Shown: piece after piece, positions 63,553 through 64,000 of the stretch
Numbering within the stretch: position 1 is the stretch's first letter
How the letters are laid out: the number at the start of each line of letters is the position of its first letter
Assembly (NCBI GenBank): GCA_965262505.1
Contig: CBDHFM010000012.1
Location: 1 to 64,000 of the forward strand
Origin: JACPPO01 sp965262505
Lineage (GTDB): Bacteria > Acidobacteriota > Vicinamibacteria > Vicinamibacterales > UBA2999
DNA length: 64,000 nt
Direction: 5' to 3'
Made by a program: the position numbers and the translations under genes
The notes under the pieces: generated by a model
Database searches by the model: none
Told to the model about the DNA's origin: nothing
Seen by the model: only the letters and a program-made list of their open reading frames with translations

Positions 63553-64000
63553 ATGCCCGCCGCACCGCAACGAACGACTCCGCAGCGACCCTCTCACCGC
63601 GCGCCGCGCGCCGAGAGGGCCGCTGCTACTGGCGTGGTGGTACACGCCCTGCACGGGCGGCCGCCGGCCTCACGGGCGCACGCCTGGCGTGCCGCGAGGC
63701 GCGCGGCGTACGTCGCGCTCGTCGCGCTCATCGTGTGCGCGACGCCCGTCCTGGCGCAGCCGCCCCCACGACAGCAGATCGATCCCCTCGTCCCCACCAA
63801 CATTCCCGTTGCAGATCAACACGACTTCAAAGGCTTTCTCGATCAGGTTATGGAGGAGATTCAGCGGACGAACGGGCCGGTCGTTCTCGCGGCCGGCAAC
63901 ACGCTGTGGCGAGGACTCGCGGCGATCGTCGTCGTCTGGACCGGCGTGAAAATCGCCATGTCCGGTACGTTCTCGATGTGGGCCATCATCGAGCTCATTA
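63553..64000 (+). CDS. virB6: VirB6/TrbL, N-terminal part
   Basis: Runs off the window. A long Arg/Ala-rich N-terminus, signal segment AYVALVALIVCATPVLAQ, then FLDQVMEEIQRTNGPVVLAA and helices GLAAIVVVWTGVKIAMSGTF, consistent with TrbL-type inner-membrane proteins. The order after VirB5 supports this. The remainder, and VirB8/VirB11 if present, must lie beyond the right edge. Confidence 0.8.
   Translation, partial: MPAAPQRTTPQRPSHRAPRAERAAATGVVVHALHGRPPASRAHAWRAARRAAYVALVALIVCATPVLAQPPPRQQIDPLVPTNIPVADQHDFKGFLDQVMEEIQRTNGPVVLAAGNTLWRGLAAIVVVWTGVKIAMSGTFSMWAIIELI

Noticed and set aside
1..64000. rRNA, tRNA or riboswitch genes
   Set aside because: I scanned for conserved rRNA stretches and tRNA arms and saw none; a covariance-model search could still find a small RNA.

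Overview
The window is a GC-rich, strongly mosaic accessory region of an uncultured Gram-negative bacterium. Outer-membrane-type proteins with signal peptides, an exosortase with PEP-CTERM-like substrates, and a P-type (Vir/Trb) conjugation operon support this. An Acidobacteriota-like or similar diderm host is possible, but nothing seen fixes the phylum. No rRNA, tRNA or CRISPR array was recognised. IS remnants, duplicated blocks and broken genes are frequent, so either real genome plasticity or collapsed repeats in an assembly must be kept in mind.

Layout. 1-10.5 kb: an IS256 element, then an exosortase/methyltransferase locus that has been copied and broken by IS1182-like and IS3-like elements. 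One exosortase (6374-7828) is intact and appears to carry two catalytic cores. It is followed by a degraded membrane-protein gene and a frameshifted outer-membrane protein. 10.5-17.5 kb: a MazEF/LexA-like-repressor block (repeated at 52.6-54.3 kb), VapC-like and HigBA-like toxin modules, an iteron-like module with a virD4 fragment, and the intact copy of the outer-membrane protein. 17.6-21.5 kb: a giant Calx-beta protein with a C-terminal barrel. 21.6-27 kb: small genes, toxin modules (VapC-like, HicAB), and a decayed ArdC/replication-relaxation gene.

25-52 kb is the most organised part. Three related modules (A, B, C) each show, from left to right: a tyrosine recombinase gene on the minus strand lacking its first ~35 codons; a 1.0-1.6 kb segment; the missing N-terminal codons on the PLUS strand; a set of fixed-spacing motifs; and a minus-strand PEP-CTERM-like surface-protein gene. 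Inverting each segment would rebuild the recombinase in frame. The candidate crossover has 7-bp arms around a 7-bp spacer. The spacer matches within a module (perfectly in A and C, 5/7 in B) but differs between modules. The elements between the surface genes carry toxin modules, ArdC and replication-relaxation proteins, AlpA regulators, VirD4 and an iteron-like noncoding module. That module keeps its architecture while its 8-bp word changes from copy to copy.

52-64 kb reads as one mobile-element backbone: AlpA, MazEF, a LexA-like repressor with a divergent Cro-like gene, ArdC, a replication-relaxation-like protein, then virB2-B3-B4-B9-B10-B5-B6 running off the right end. Together the window looks like several related integrative/conjugative elements stacked in tandem, each abutting a surface protein likely to be processed by the exosortase encoded upstream. 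The invertible-recombinase idea, the fixed-spacing element ends and the word-swapped iteron modules are inferences from pattern; none has been tested here.
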